Origin: an uncultured archaeon
Lineage (GTDB): Archaea > Nanobdellota > Nanobdellia > Pacearchaeales > GW2011-AR1
Length of the DNA stretch: 39,212 nt
Direction of reading: 5' to 3'
Assembly (NCBI GenBank): GCA_902385625.1
Contig: CABMGE010000016.1
Coordinates: forward strand, 1 to 39,212
Shown here: positions 30,807 through 39,212 of the stretch, piece by piece
Layout of the letters: the number at the start of each line of letters is the position of its first letter
Numbering within the stretch: the first letter of the stretch is position 1
Position numbers and translations under genes: made by a program
Notes under the pieces: model-generated
What the model saw: only the letters and a program-made list of their open reading frames with translations
Databases searched by the model: none
Told to the model about the DNA's origin: nothing

Positions 30807-33800
30807 GTGTTTTTAAAAAGAGGTATGGCTTATAAGAAATATTTTTATAAAAATGGGAAAAAGTTCGGGCCCTATTACTATGAAAGTTATAGGGACAAGA
30901 CTGGGAAGGTAAAGAAAAAGTATGTTGGAACAATAGATCCTGATAAGAAGAGTTTTTTCTCTTTTGGTTCTAGGAAAGGCAAGGAAATATCGGATAAGAA
31001 ACATTCATTTACCCCCACAAACTTTTTACCTAAAATAAAGCTTGGTAATCTAAAATTATTGCTTCTAATTCTTTTAGTGGTGGCTTTTTCATTCTTATTT
31101 ATAGGTCTTTTTATTAGTTCTCCTGGTTTAGATAATAAAACAATTAGTAGCCTCTCTAAAATTAAAATTACAGGAGATGTTGTAGATATTAGAGCAATGG
31201 ATAATTCTGAAACTGCAATCGCAGAACAGATTGCAGATGATTCTTTGAAAAGTAATGTTAATGTTGGTAGTGTAGTTAATCTGGAGATTAGCCAACCTTT
31301 GTTTGAAAATAGTAAGATAATGGAGTTTAATGCTCCAGATTCTAAAATTAAACTTAATTTTGATTTGTTGAATTATAGTGAGTGGGCAAAAACAGATACT
31401 GAAAAGGCAGTGGGTCTTGAAAACTTTGATATAACTGTTAATGAAACTAAGGACAGGTATAAGTGGGGTTATAATGTTAAACTAAAAGACTTGAATTTTA
31501 TGGCTAAAATTGATGTACTTAGTAATGAGACAATTACTATAATTGACAATCAAACTTTAAAAGTTGGAAATAGTTATTTAAGTTTTTCTGACCTTGCTTC
31601 TCAAGGATATACTCTTTCAATTAATCAACCAGTAGTTATTCGTGAACTAAATGTAAGTGAGAATTTAACTGAAATTAACTTGACTAATTTAACTGAGGCA
31701 AATTTAACTAATATAAACATTACTAATCAAACTGAAGTTAACATTAGTTTAATTAATAATACTGGTTCTGATATTGAAAGTAATTTAAGTTCTAACTTGA
31801 CTAATATAAATCAAACTATTCCTGAGACCAATCTTACTAATATTACCAATAATACTCTTAATGATACTATTAATGAACCTGAAATTAATCAGACTTTTAA
31901 TGATACAATTATAAATGAAACTATTGGTAATGGTCCTAATGATTTGAGCAACAATAGTGAAGATGATTTAAATGATTCTTCTATTGAAGACACTCCTCTT
32001 CAAGATAGTCCTCCATCTGTAGAGAAAGATAATCCCTCTCCTGTAGAAGAGGATAATTCTGAAAATAACCTGGAACAACCTTCTGAATCTCTTCCTGTTA
32101 CAATTAGTTTGGTTAGATCAATAACTGGTGTTTTTACTAAAAGTTTTAATGGACTTTCAGGACTTGTTATTGGAGAAGAAAATAAGTTTGATAATCAGGT
32201 TTCTATTTATATACAAAAAAATTTCAATGAGTCTGAATATAATCCTGGAGATATAATTAATCTTGATCCCAGTCTTATTTTTATCCAATCAATACCTGGG
32301 AATATTAGTGATTGCCAGGCACTTGATACTCCTGGAACGTATTTTTTAATCTCTAATGTTAGTTCAAAAGGAAGTTGTTTTACAATTACTGCAGATAATG
32401 TAACTCTTAATGGAAATGGATATTCTGTAAATTACAGCAGTGAAGGAGATCTGGGTTATGGGGTTTATGCTACTAACATAAAGAATATTACAATAAAAAA
32501 TTTAAAAATTTATGAGGGAAGCTCTGTTGGAACATCTCATCATGCAATTTATTTTAGTGGTTCTGTTAATTCAACTATTCAGAATAATAGTATTTTTACA
32601 ATGGACTCTTCCTCGCATGGAATATACTTGTATTCTTCATCAGTTTCAAATAGCTTACTCAATAATATAATTTCAACAAGAGGAATTAGTGCAGATGGAA
32701 TTAATTTACACTCTTATTCTGATTATAATCGTTTATCCAATAATAGTATATCTACAAATCAAAGTTCTGCACATGGAATTTATATATATTATTCAGACTC
32801 GAATAATCTAACCCTAAATAATATTTCAACAAAAGGAGATTCTGCTTATGGGTTATACTTAGATACCTATCCTTCTTACAATTTAATTAGTCAAAATATA
32901 TTTAATGTTTCAAAGGCAGATAGGATTTATGCTTACTACGCAACAGAAAATAATTTTACAAATAATTTAATTATCAATCGAAGTTATAATTATTATGACT
33001 TTACTTTTACTGGAGCTTCTGGTGGAAATTGGTTTATTGACCAGCCATTTGAGAACTACAGTCTTGGTTCAAATATTATAAATGTAAAAGACTCGAATTA
33101 TGGTGAAATAAAATTCTTAAGTGCAGTTAGTGGAACTGGAAATAACTTTTCAAGAGACATTAAAATAGGAAATAATTCTATTGTTGTTGATACTAATACT
33201 AACCCTGGACTTGATTCTCCTGCAAATATTACTCTCTATGGGATCGGAAATCGTGGACTTACTGTTCCAGCAATGCTCAAAGACAGTTATCAATGTCCTG
33301 GATGCGTTAATTACACCGCTCTCACTGCCCAGAATGTAAGATTTAAAGTAAGTGACTTTAGTAATTATTCTATTGGAGAAGCTTCATCAGGGCTTGGAGG
33401 TTGTGGAGAAATAACTGTTCCTGGAACTTATAACCTTGTAACAAATGTTTCGAGCCAGGGAACTTGTTTTATAATCAGCGCAAATAATGTAACTCTGAAT
33501 GGAAATGGATTTAATATCACTTATGGAATAGGTGGAACAAGCAGTAAGTATGGAGTTTATACAAATGGATATGATAATCTTACAATAAAAAATGCCAAGA
33601 TCTATGATGGTAACTCTAGTGGAAGCTCTAAGCATGCTATTTATCTTATTGGATCTGTTAATTCAACAATTATCAATAATAGCATTTCAACAATAAGCGA
33701 TTCTTCAATTGGAATTTATTTAAATTCATATTCAAATTTTAATCGTTTATCAAATAATACAATACTTACAAATCAAAGCTCTGCACATGGAATTTATATT

Positions 33801-36800
33801 TATTATTATTCGAATTCAAATAATCTGACTTCAAACAACATCTCAACAAAAGGAGATTCTGCATATGGGCTTTATCTTGAGACTTACTGTTCTTATAATC
33901 TCATCACTTCAAACATCTTCAATGTCTCAAGAGCAAATAGGATTTATCTTGGCTCTTCTTCAACTAACAACTTTACCAATAACTCAATAATATCTAGAAA
34001 TTACAGTTATTATGATATTAGTCTTGCATCTTCCACTGAGAGCTGGTTTATTGACCAGCCATTTGAGAACTACAGTCTTGGTTCAAATATTATAAATGTT
34101 AAAGACTCAAATTATGGTGAAATAAAGTTTTTAAGTGCTGTTAGTGGAACTGGAAATAACTTTTCAAGAGACATTAGAATAGGAAATAATTCTGTATCTG
34201 TTGATACAAATACTAACCTTGGACTTAATTCTCCTGCAAATATTACTTTATATGGAATTGGAAATCGTGGACTTACTATTCCTGCAATACTTAGAGATGG
34301 CTATGGTTGTGCAGGATGCACTAATTATACTTCTCTTACTGCACAGAATGTAAGATTTGGTGTTAGTGGATTTTCAAATTATTCTATCGGAGAGGCTTCA
34401 TCAGGACTTGGAGGTTGCGGAGAAATTACTCAACCTGGAACTTATGATCTTTTAACAAATGTTTCGAGCCAAGGAACTTGTTTTATAATTAGTGCACATA
34501 ATGTAACTCTTAATGCAAATGGTTTTAGTATTACTTATGGGTTAGATGGTACAAGTAGTAAGTATGGAGTCTACACTAATGGATATGATAATCTTACAAT
34601 AAAAAATGCAAAAATTTATGATGGAAACACTACTGGAAGTTCTAAACATGCTATTTATCTTATTGGATCTGTTAATTCAACAATTTTAAATAACAGCATT
34701 TCAACAATAAGTAGTTCTTCTATTGGAATTGACTTGGATTCTTATTCAAGTTCAAATAGAATTTCAAATAATACTATATTTACAAATCAAAGTTCTGCAT
34801 TTGGAATTTATTTATACTACTTTTCTAATTCAAATAATATTACTTCAAATAATATTACTACAAAAGGAGATTCTGCTTACGGACTTTATGTTAATTACTA
34901 TACATATTATAACCTTTTTACTTCAAATATTTTAAATATCTCAAAAGCAGATAGAATAAAATTTGATACTTATGCTCATTATAACAATTTCACTAATAAC
35001 TCGATTATTAATAGAAGTTATAATTATTATGATATAAATATTGCATCTTCTAATGAAAACTGGTTTATTGACCAGCCATTTGAGAACTACAGTCTTGGCT
35101 CAAATACTCTAAATGTAAAAGATTCAAATTATGGTGAAATAAAATTCTCAAGTGCTGTTAGCGGAATTGGAAATAACTTTTCAAGAGACATTAGAATAGG
35201 AAATAATTCTGTATCTGTAAATACTGTTATTAATCCTGGCCTTGATTCTCCTGCAAATATTACTTTATATGGAATTGGAAATCGCGGACTCGTAAGTCCT
35301 TCAATACTTAGAGATGGTTATTCTTGTGCAGGATGCACTAATTATACTTCTCTTACTGCACAGAATGTAAAATTTGGTGTTAGTGGATTTTCAAATTATT
35401 CAATTGGGGAGTATCTTGATGGTTTAATTGGCTGTCAGGAGATTACTCAACCTGGAACTTATAATCTTTTAACAAATGTAACTAGTACTGGAACTTGTTT
35501 TATAATTAGTGCAGATAATGTAACTCTTAATTCAAACGGATATAAGATAAATTATAGTACTGGTGGAACGAGCTATAACTATGGAGTCTATGCTCTTAAT
35601 CGCAAAAATGTCACAATAAAAAATGCAAAAATTTATGAAGGAAGTTCTTCTGGAAGCTATAATTATGCAATTTATTTCAGTGGTTCATCAAATTCTACAA
35701 TACAGAACAATAGTCTTTTTACAATCACTAGCCAGTCAGATTCTATCAAACTAGATTCTTTATCAGGTTCAAATACAATTTCAGATAACATAGTATCTTC
35801 CGTAGGATCGGGTTCTGAGGGCATTTATATTTATGGAAATTTAAATAAAATGGTTTCAAATAAGATCTCAACGTCTTTAGATTCTTCACATGGAATAACT
35901 CTTGCTTCTTCACTCGGTTCAAATGTAACTTATAATAATATTTCAGTTACAGGAAATTCTGCATATGGAATTTATCTTGCTTCATCATCAGGTTCTAATA
36001 TAACTTACAATAATGTCACAACAAAAGGAAGTTCTTCAAATGTAATTCATATTGATTCTGGTTCCACTTCAAATCTCGTTACAAATAATACAATTACTTC
36101 AACAGGAAATTCTGCATATGGATTTTATATTTATGGAGATTCAAATAAAATGTTTTCAAACAGAATCTCTACAAATGGAACTTCTTCTTACGGATTATAT
36201 TTAGTTTATTCAAATTATGAGTTGATAAACCTAAACATAATCAATGTCTCAGGAACAGACAGGATTTATTTTGATTATTCTTCAGATAATAATAATTTTA
36301 CTAATAACTCAATTATTAATCGGAATTATAGTTATTCGGATTTTAATTTTTCTTCACAAGATACAAATGGAAACTGGTTTGTTGATCAGTATTTTGAAAG
36401 TTATGGATTTTATGGTTTTGGAGAAAGAATTAATATTAAAAATTCATTATCTGGAGAAATAGTATTTTTGAATTATGTTAACGGATCTGGAACTAATTTC
36501 TCTGCAGATATAAGAATAATTAATAATTCAGTTTATGTGAATTCTTCGAAAAAGGGACTTAATATTAGTGCAAATATTACCCTTTATAATATCCCAACGA
36601 CTTTTGCAAATCCAAAGATAATTCGTGATGGAATTTATGAATGCAGGTCAGATACAAATCCTCGTTGCTTTAATTTCACTTCACTAAACTCTGGAACTGT
36701 TAGATTTAATGTAAGTTCCTGGAGCAATTATAGTATTGGAGAATTATCCTCTATACCTTCTGTTGTTTCAATAATTTATCCGACAAATCAAACATATTAC

Positions 36801-39212
36801 ATGAATATTTCAGCTATTAATTATACAATTACAGGTTCGCCTCTTGATAAGTGTTGGTATTCTAATTCATCTGGCCTATGGAACTCTACTCCTGCTGTAA
36901 ATGCTGGAACTAATTTTACCAGTATTATTTCAAAAGAAGGATGGAATAACTGGACTGTTTATTGTAATGACAGCTCTGGAAATATTGTAAAAGATAATGT
37001 TACATTCTATAAGGACACAAGAAGGATTGGACTTTCTGTTATTTCTCCGACAAATCTTAATCAGGTGTTTAATGCAACCAAGAATCAGTTTTTTAATGTG
37101 ACATTGAACTTAAGTTGTTTAAGCTCTGTTGATTGCGGAATTATTAATCTCACTCTTGCTTATCCTTATGATTATCCAAATCAGTGTTTTAATTATACCT
37201 CTGTTAATTGGGATGCTTATTCTGTAAATCAGGGAAGTGGGAGCGCTTGTACTCAAAGTCTTATTTCTGGTTGGTATAGACTCAATGGTACTTATAATGA
37301 GATTCCAGAACAAGGATCTTATAGCCCTAATATATGTGGTACAAATGCTGCAGGATTTTTAGATTTTAGTCATCCTACTTCTTCAGCCGAGACTACGGGG
37401 GGAAGAATCTGTTATCATTGGAGTGGTAGCACTTGTGCATGGGAGAGTGATAACATTAATGTTACGATGTGTAATGGTTATTATGTTTATTATTTAACTC
37501 CTGCGCCTGGTTGTAGTATGCAACCTTGTACTACAAATAATATAACTAATGCTTCTATATCTAGTTTTCTTATTAACACAACTACTGGAGCAACACCATT
37601 TTATACTAACTCTACACGAAATCCATTTAATACGAGTTCGTTTAGTTCTGGACAAAGCCAGGTCATTACATTCTGGGTCAATGCAACTGGAGACATAAGA
37701 AGCAACTGGACATTATTTGCATTTGCAAATGCTACAAGCGACCTTAAGATTGGAAACCGGACTAGCAGTTGGAATGTTACAATTGTTCCTGCTGAAGCAG
37801 ATACAGTATATCCATTGTTCTCCAATTATTGGGATAATAATGCATCAATTACTTCTCGAGCCGGTGTTGCAATGTTTAATGTAACTGTTATAAATACAAA
37901 TGGGGTTGTGTGGCTTACAATTAATGGAACAAACAGGACTGCAACTAATCTGGGTGGAAATGTTTACAATGTTTCTATTGTTGGGCTTGTTAATGGAACT
38001 TATAGTTATAATTGGTCAGCTTATGGAAATGGAACTGATAATTTATTTAATATCTCTGCTACAAGAACTTATACTGTTAATGCAACTCCTGTAATTGGAC
38101 TTTCGATTATTTATCCAAATATAAGTCAGATTGCTAATGCTACTCGAAATCAATTTTTTAATGTAACCTTAAATGTAAGTTGCCTTGCTGGAAGTTGTGG
38201 AACAATAAATGTTAGTTTAAATCCTATTGTTTATGGAACTCTAAATATTACTTATAGTTGGGGTGTTCCAAATGATCTTGATTCAGGAACCTATGTTTTT
38301 GGCACTACTTTTGGATATTATTGTGCAGGAAGCAGCCCTTATGTTAATTTTTCAGGAGACAATACTGCGAGCGGTGGATATGAAACAGTAATTATTGATT
38401 TAGATGGTTCAAAAGCTGCTGGACTTTGGAATGATTCGCTTAATATTTCTCTTCGTGCTGGATGGTATAGTGGGGGGGGAGGAAGTGGTCCTGCTAATTT
38501 AACAATTACTTATAAGAATCAGACAATGAGATCTATAATTGGTCCTGGAAGCCAGAGTGGATGTGCAAGCACTGTTGTTGGAAATGTTACTGTCAATAAA
38601 AGCGTAGATGTTTGTTCAAATTCAACTTGCATTGCAGGAGCTATAAGAAGTTTAATTTCAAATATTTCTGGAGCTTCTCCTTTTTATGTTAATAGTACAA
38701 ATCCGATTGTCACTTCATCACTTAGTCTTGGACAAAGCCAGATAATTGTTTTCTCTGTGAATGCAACTGGAAACTTGGACAGCAACTGGACATTATTTGC
38801 ATTTGCAAATGTAACCTCTGGACAAGGTATTGCAAATAAAACTAGTAATTGGAATGTAACAATTGTTAATGGAACAACCATTCTTGACAATATTTATCCA
38901 ATATTTTCAAATAATTTAACTTCAATTTCAAATGGTTCTCAATATAATTCTGGAATTAATTATCAATTTAATATTACAATTATAAACTCCAATGGAACTG
39001 CTGGAATTGAATTTTCTGGAACAAACTATACAATGTCTAATTCATCAAATGTCTTTAACGAGACATTTGCAACTCTTGGTGTTGGAACTTATACCTATTA
39101 TTATTGGAGCTTTGGAAATGGAACTGATAATCTTTACAATAAATCACAGACTTGGTATTACACTGTTTCTATTAATTCATCTGCAACAGTTTACACTTAT
39201 CTGAATAACTCA
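30807..39212 (+). CDS. Second giant anchored surface protein, beta-helix and D8C-like (3' open)
   Basis: At least 2802 codons with no stop before the window end. I take GTG 30807 by TATA spacing; ATG 30825 is the alternative. Order of parts: a basic cytoplasmic domain (about 9-60) with the motif GPYYYESYRDKTGKVKKKYVG spread over 20-odd residues, one membrane helix (about 78-102), ITGDVV near 121-126, a spacer domain, an Asn/Thr stalk with 21 N-x-S/T sequons (31650-31980), four tandem beta-helix units (from 32313, 33402, 34416 and 35433), an Ig-like domain (about 36760-37020), then two copies of a 355-codon framework repeat with different inserts. The first insert (37173-37540) looks like a D8C domain. 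It is a cell-anchored adhesin-like protein, facing outwards, by inference. Confidence 0.85.
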   Translation, partial: MFLKRGMAYKKYFYKNGKKFGPYYYESYRDKTGKVKKKYVGTIDPDKKSFFSFGSRKGKEISDKKHSFTPTNFLPKIKLGNLKLLLLILLVVAFSFLFIGLFISSPGLDNKTISSLSKIKITGDVVDIRAMDNSETAIAEQIADDSLKSNVNVGSVVNLEISQPLFENSKIMEFNAPDSKIKLNFDLLNYSEWAKTDTEKAVGLENFDITVNETKDRYKWGYNVKLKDLNFMAKIDVLSNETITIIDNQTLKVGNSYLSFSDLASQGYTLSINQPVVIRELNVSENLTEINLTNLTEANLTNINITNQTEVNISLINNTGSDIESNLSSNLTNINQTIPETNLTNITNNTLNDTINEPEINQTFNDTIINETIGNGPNDLSNNSEDDLNDSSIEDTPLQDSPPSVEKDNPSPVEEDNSENNLEQPSESLPVTISLVRSITGVFTKSFNGLSGLVIGEENKFDNQVSIYIQKNFNESEYNPGDIINLDPSLIFIQSIPGNISDCQALDTPGTYFLISNVSSKGSCFTITADNVTLNGNGYSVNYSSEGDLGYGVYATNIKNITIKNLKIYEGSSVGTSHHAIYFSGSVNSTIQNNSIFTMDSSSHGIYLYSSSVSNSLLNNIISTRGISADGINLHSYSDYNRLSNNSISTNQSSAHGIYIYYSDSNNLTLNNISTKGDSAYGLYLDTYPSYNLISQNIFNVSKADRIYAYYATENNFTNNLIINRSYNYYDFTFTGASGGNWFIDQPFENYSLGSNIINVKDSNYGEIKFLSAVSGTGNNFSRDIKIGNNSIVVDTNTNPGLDSPANITLYGIGNRGLTVPAMLKDSYQCPGCVNYTALTAQNVRFKVSDFSNYSIGEASSGLGGCGEITVPGTYNLVTNVSSQGTCFIISANNVTLNGNGFNITYGIGGTSSKYGVYTNGYDNLTIKNAKIYDGNSSGSSKHAIYLIGSVNSTIINNSISTISDSSIGIYLNSYSNFNRLSNNTILTNQSSAHGIYIYYYSNSNNLTSNNISTKGDSAYGLYLETYCSYNLITSNIFNVSRANRIYLGSSSTNNFTNNSIISRNYSYYDISLASSTESWFIDQPFENYSLGSNIINVKDSNYGEIKFLSAVSGTGNNFSRDIRIGNNSVSVDTNTNLGLNSPANITLYGIGNRGLTIPAILRDGYGCAGCTNYTSLTAQNVRFGVSGFSNYSIGEASSGLGGCGEITQPGTYDLLTNVSSQGTCFIISAHNVTLNANGFSITYGLDGTSSKYGVYTNGYDNLTIKNAKIYDGNTTGSSKHAIYLIGSVNSTILNNSISTISSSSIGIDLDSYSSSNRISNNTIFTNQSSAFGIYLYYFSNSNNITSNNITTKGDSAYGLYVNYYTYYNLFTSNILNISKADRIKFDTYAHYNNFTNNSIINRSYNYYDINIASSNENWFIDQPFENYSLGSNTLNVKDSNYGEIKFSSAVSGIGNNFSRDIRIGNNSVSVNTVINPGLDSPANITLYGIGNRGLVSPSILRDGYSCAGCTNYTSLTAQNVKFGVSGFSNYSIGEYLDGLIGCQEITQPGTYNLLTNVTSTGTCFIISADNVTLNSNGYKINYSTGGTSYNYGVYALNRKNVTIKNAKIYEGSSSGSYNYAIYFSGSSNSTIQNNSLFTITSQSDSIKLDSLSGSNTISDNIVSSVGSGSEGIYIYGNLNKMVSNKISTSLDSSHGITLASSLGSNVTYNNISVTGNSAYGIYLASSSGSNITYNNVTTKGSSSNVIHIDSGSTSNLVTNNTITSTGNSAYGFYIYGDSNKMFSNRISTNGTSSYGLYLVYSNYELINLNIINVSGTDRIYFDYSSDNNNFTNNSIINRNYSYSDFNFSSQDTNGNWFVDQYFESYGFYGFGERINIKNSLSGEIVFLNYVNGSGTNFSADIRIINNSVYVNSSKKGLNISANITLYNIPTTFANPKIIRDGIYECRSDTNPRCFNFTSLNSGTVRFNVSSWSNYSIGELSSIPSVVSIIYPTNQTYYMNISAINYTITGSPLDKCWYSNSSGLWNSTPAVNAGTNFTSIISKEGWNNWTVYCNDSSGNIVKDNVTFYKDTRRIGLSVISPTNLNQVFNATKNQFFNVTLNLSCLSSVDCGIINLTLAYPYDYPNQCFNYTSVNWDAYSVNQGSGSACTQSLISGWYRLNGTYNEIPEQGSYSPNICGTNAAGFLDFSHPTSSAETTGGRICYHWSGSTCAWESDNINVTMCNGYYVYYLTPAPGCSMQPCTTNNITNASISSFLINTTTGATPFYTNSTRNPFNTSSFSSGQSQVITFWVNATGDIRSNWTLFAFANATSDLKIGNRTSSWNVTIVPAEADTVYPLFSNYWDNNASITSRAGVAMFNVTVINTNGVVWLTINGTNRTATNLGGNVYNVSIVGLVNGTYSYNWSAYGNGTDNLFNISATRTYTVNATPVIGLSIIYPNISQIANATRNQFFNVTLNVSCLAGSCGTINVSLNPIVYGTLNITYSWGVPNDLDSGTYVFGTTFGYYCAGSSPYVNFSGDNTASGGYETVIIDLDGSKAAGLWNDSLNISLRAGWYSGGGGSGPANLTITYKNQTMRSIIGPGSQSGCASTVVGNVTVNKSVDVCSNSTCIAGAIRSLISNISGASPFYVNSTNPIVTSSLSLGQSQIIVFSVNATGNLDSNWTLFAFANVTSGQGIANKTSNWNVTIVNGTTILDNIYPIFSNNLTSISNGSQYNSGINYQFNITIINSNGTAGIEFSGTNYTMSNSSNVFNETFATLGVGTYTYYYWSFGNGTDNLYNKSQTWYYTVSINSSATVYTYLNNS
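31005..31021 (+). repeat. 17-bp direct repeat, copy 2
   Basis: TCATTTACCCCCACAAA, exactly 250 nt after copy 1. It lies inside the coding region, between the cytoplasmic domain and the membrane helix. Confidence 0.6.
32313..36755 (+). repeat. Four tandem beta-helix units in the second giant gene
   Basis: Units begin at the cysteine codons at 32313, 33402, 34416 and 35433 (steps of 363, 338 and 339 codons; the last unit is longer). Each starts with TPGTY/QPGTY and NVTLNxNG, and ends with FENYSLGSN, RDIRIGNNS and SNYSIGE blocks. Stretches such as the one at about 33030-33070 recur nearly unchanged near 34040 and 35060. Confidence 0.85.
37173..37540 (+). other. D8C-like eight-cysteine domain (within the second giant gene)
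   Basis: Cysteines fall at the codons in NQC, SAC, NIC, RIC, STC, TMC, PGC and QPC, eight in all. Between them are GWYRLNG, PEQGSYSPNICGTNAAGF, HWSGSTCAW and YYVYYLTPAPGC. From memory, uromodulin and GP2 have WYRF.G, MPE...C.T.AP.WL.GTHP, HWSGNCCFW and GYHVYRLEGTPWC in the same order. Confidence 0.7.

Noticed and set aside
32313..36755. A CRISPR-like or satellite array
   Set aside because: The repeats are about 1 kb or longer, in frame, and encode beta-helix rungs; there are no short repeats with unique spacers.
37083..39212. A diversity-generating retroelement target, given the exchanged insert
   Set aside because: No reverse transcriptase or template repeat is visible, and the difference is a whole domain, not scattered A-site substitutions.

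Overview
The window most likely comes from a DPANN archaeon of the Woesearchaeota/Pacearchaeota type. The DNA is strongly AT-rich. It encodes an archaeal-type aspartyl-tRNA synthetase, a GatE-type amidotransferase subunit, GatA and the wybutosine enzyme Taw3. Many genes carry an archaeal TATA box (TTTATATA or TTTAAATA) 28-32 nt before the start codon, which implies leaderless transcripts. I see no tRNA, rRNA, CRISPR array or insertion sequence.

Region 1 (1-16914) is a cell-surface locus. It opens with a giant modular LamG/beta-helix protein (137-8458) whose 5' end is decayed or mis-assembled at the window edge. A run of small membrane-anchored proteins follows: a 159-aa single-pass protein, three paralogous large beta-sandwich proteins with C-terminal membrane anchors (9069, 10309, 12726), two paralogous small beta-sandwich proteins with N-terminal anchors (11894, 14294), two other small anchored proteins, and a Cys-rich 665-aa protein with a Gly10 linker. 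The C-terminal domain of the giant resembles the two small beta-sandwich proteins, so the set may form one surface assembly, laid out somewhat like the WxL systems of Firmicutes.

Region 2 (16982-24856) mixes housekeeping genes with small accessory cassettes. A nucleotidyltransferase-fold protein sits next to a possible kinase (16982-18640). Then come gatE (18848), a small secreted or anchored protein (20330-20623, minus), an unknown gene with a palindromic leader (20766), aspS (21168), a minus-strand three-gene operon ending in a second nucleotidyltransferase-fold gene (24146 to 22617), and a divergent helix-turn-helix gene behind a 27-bp palindrome.

Region 3 (24898-30624) holds a methyltransferase, a GatC-like gene with a frameshift, a chorismate mutase, an unknown gene and gatA in a tight cluster. 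After these come a NUDIX hydrolase, a four-helix membrane protein, a metallo-beta-lactamase-fold hydrolase and taw3. Together aspS (non-discriminating signature), gatE, gatA and the gatC-like gene point to indirect, transamidation-based synthesis of Asn-tRNA and probably Gln-tRNA.

Region 4 (30807-39212) is a second giant surface protein, open at the right edge. It has a cytoplasmic N-terminal domain, one membrane helix, a stalk crowded with N-glycosylation sequons, four tandem beta-helix units of about 1-1.3 kb, and then a 355-codon framework repeat. In the first framework copy the variable slot holds a domain resembling the eight-cysteine D8C domain of animal uromodulin and GP2; the second copy carries a different insert.

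The most notable non-coding signal is a pair of homologous hairpins downstream of two unrelated genes (about 12567-12612 and 22557-22599). They share the same loop and bulge and carry compensatory base changes.
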